From Lamellibrachia columna (lineage: Eukaryota; Annelida; Polychaeta; Sabellida; Siboglinidae), in assembly GCA_963662155.1 (NCBI GenBank), contig OY759274.1, positions 45,245,565-45,309,564 of the forward strand: DNA of 64,000 nt. The letters are read 5' to 3'. Below the pieces are notes generated by a model. The model ran no database searches and was not told where the DNA came from. It worked only from the letters and a program-made list of their open reading frames with translations. Below, piece after piece: positions 63,641-64,000 of this stretch. The position numbers were made by a program, and so were the translations under genes. Position 1 is the stretch's first letter, and every line of letters begins with the position of its first letter.

Positions 63641-64000
63641 ACTAATACCAGGTATCCAAGGAACACTCTGCTTATAAACACTGTTATATAACCTCTCATT
63701 CCTGAGACAGTCGGGAGCTTCACATTCATGTCATAGTTCTATGCATGAAGCTAAATTAATCCTGACTCAGGATTCCTGAGCAATTCTTTCATTGAATAGC
63801 ACTAAGACAGGTGTTGATTCAGTCACTGAGAGTGCATGGGCGAGTCTGTTGTGATAATTCAGAGCTAACCTGCTTGTTCTTAAGTCTCACTCACTATTCC
63901 GCCAAATGTCTTTCCAGTGCTACAGACTATCCGAGAGGTCACATCAGCATGTCCGCTAGGGATTTTTAAAATCACAATGTAATGCAATATATAATTTTAT

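Overview
The window is nuclear DNA of an invertebrate animal. It contains one spliced gene with long introns, several decayed non-LTR retrotransposons, a tRNA-derived SINE, MITE-like elements, and a very high load of minisatellites and microsatellites. Introns with GT-AG borders, RTE- and jockey/CR1-type LINEs and the repeat density suggest a mollusc or another lophotrochozoan. The species assignment is an inference; I see nothing bacterial, organellar or viral.

The main gene lies on the minus strand from about 61.6 kb down to 28.2 kb. Twelve coding exons could be chained by reading splice sites and phases by hand. They add up to 2872 bp, i.e. 956 codons plus a stop in one continuous frame, and the 5' end is beyond the exons found here. 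The product is a microtubule-associated tumour suppressor family protein (MTUS1/MTUS2, ATIP). It has a basic Ser/Pro/Lys-rich N-terminal region in one 1.1 kb exon, then a long coiled coil spread over small exons, and a hallmark C-terminal block (NKRLSM..NEEL.W.L). A short exon at 51.84-51.92 kb opens with ATG, ends in the right phase and resembles the separate first exon of the vertebrate short isoform ATIP1. Joined to the common exons it gives 524 aa. A weaker third candidate first exon lies at 45.27-45.37 kb.

Layout: 0-12 kb is gene-poor, with minisatellites (57, 23, about 46, 48, 29 bp units) and microsatellites. 12.9-15.45 kb is a 5'-truncated RTE-type LINE (plus strand). 16.2-17.5 kb is a 41 bp minisatellite. 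17.9-19.7 kb is a jockey/CR1-type LINE (minus). 20.45 kb holds a 24 bp array and 20.85 kb a SINE. 21-28 kb holds dispersed repeats and two decayed LINE fragments. 28.2-61.6 kb is the MTUS-like gene, whose introns carry most of the remaining arrays (35, 39, 32, 30, 44, 35, 31, 62, about 68, 53 bp units), a LINE with an internal deletion (53.1-55.0 kb) and a pair of 454 bp MITE-like copies. 61.6-64 kb holds TA tracts with a long inverted repeat and a 100 bp triplication.

The most unusual signal is the relation between the arrays and splicing. Several intronic arrays sit against or near exon borders, and in the gene's sense orientation their units carry splice-site-like motifs: donor-like GTGAGTACC repeated next to a GC donor, and acceptor-like pyrimidine-tract+AG units upstream of three acceptors. 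All calls were made by eye from the sequence; no alignment, splice scoring or database search was run.
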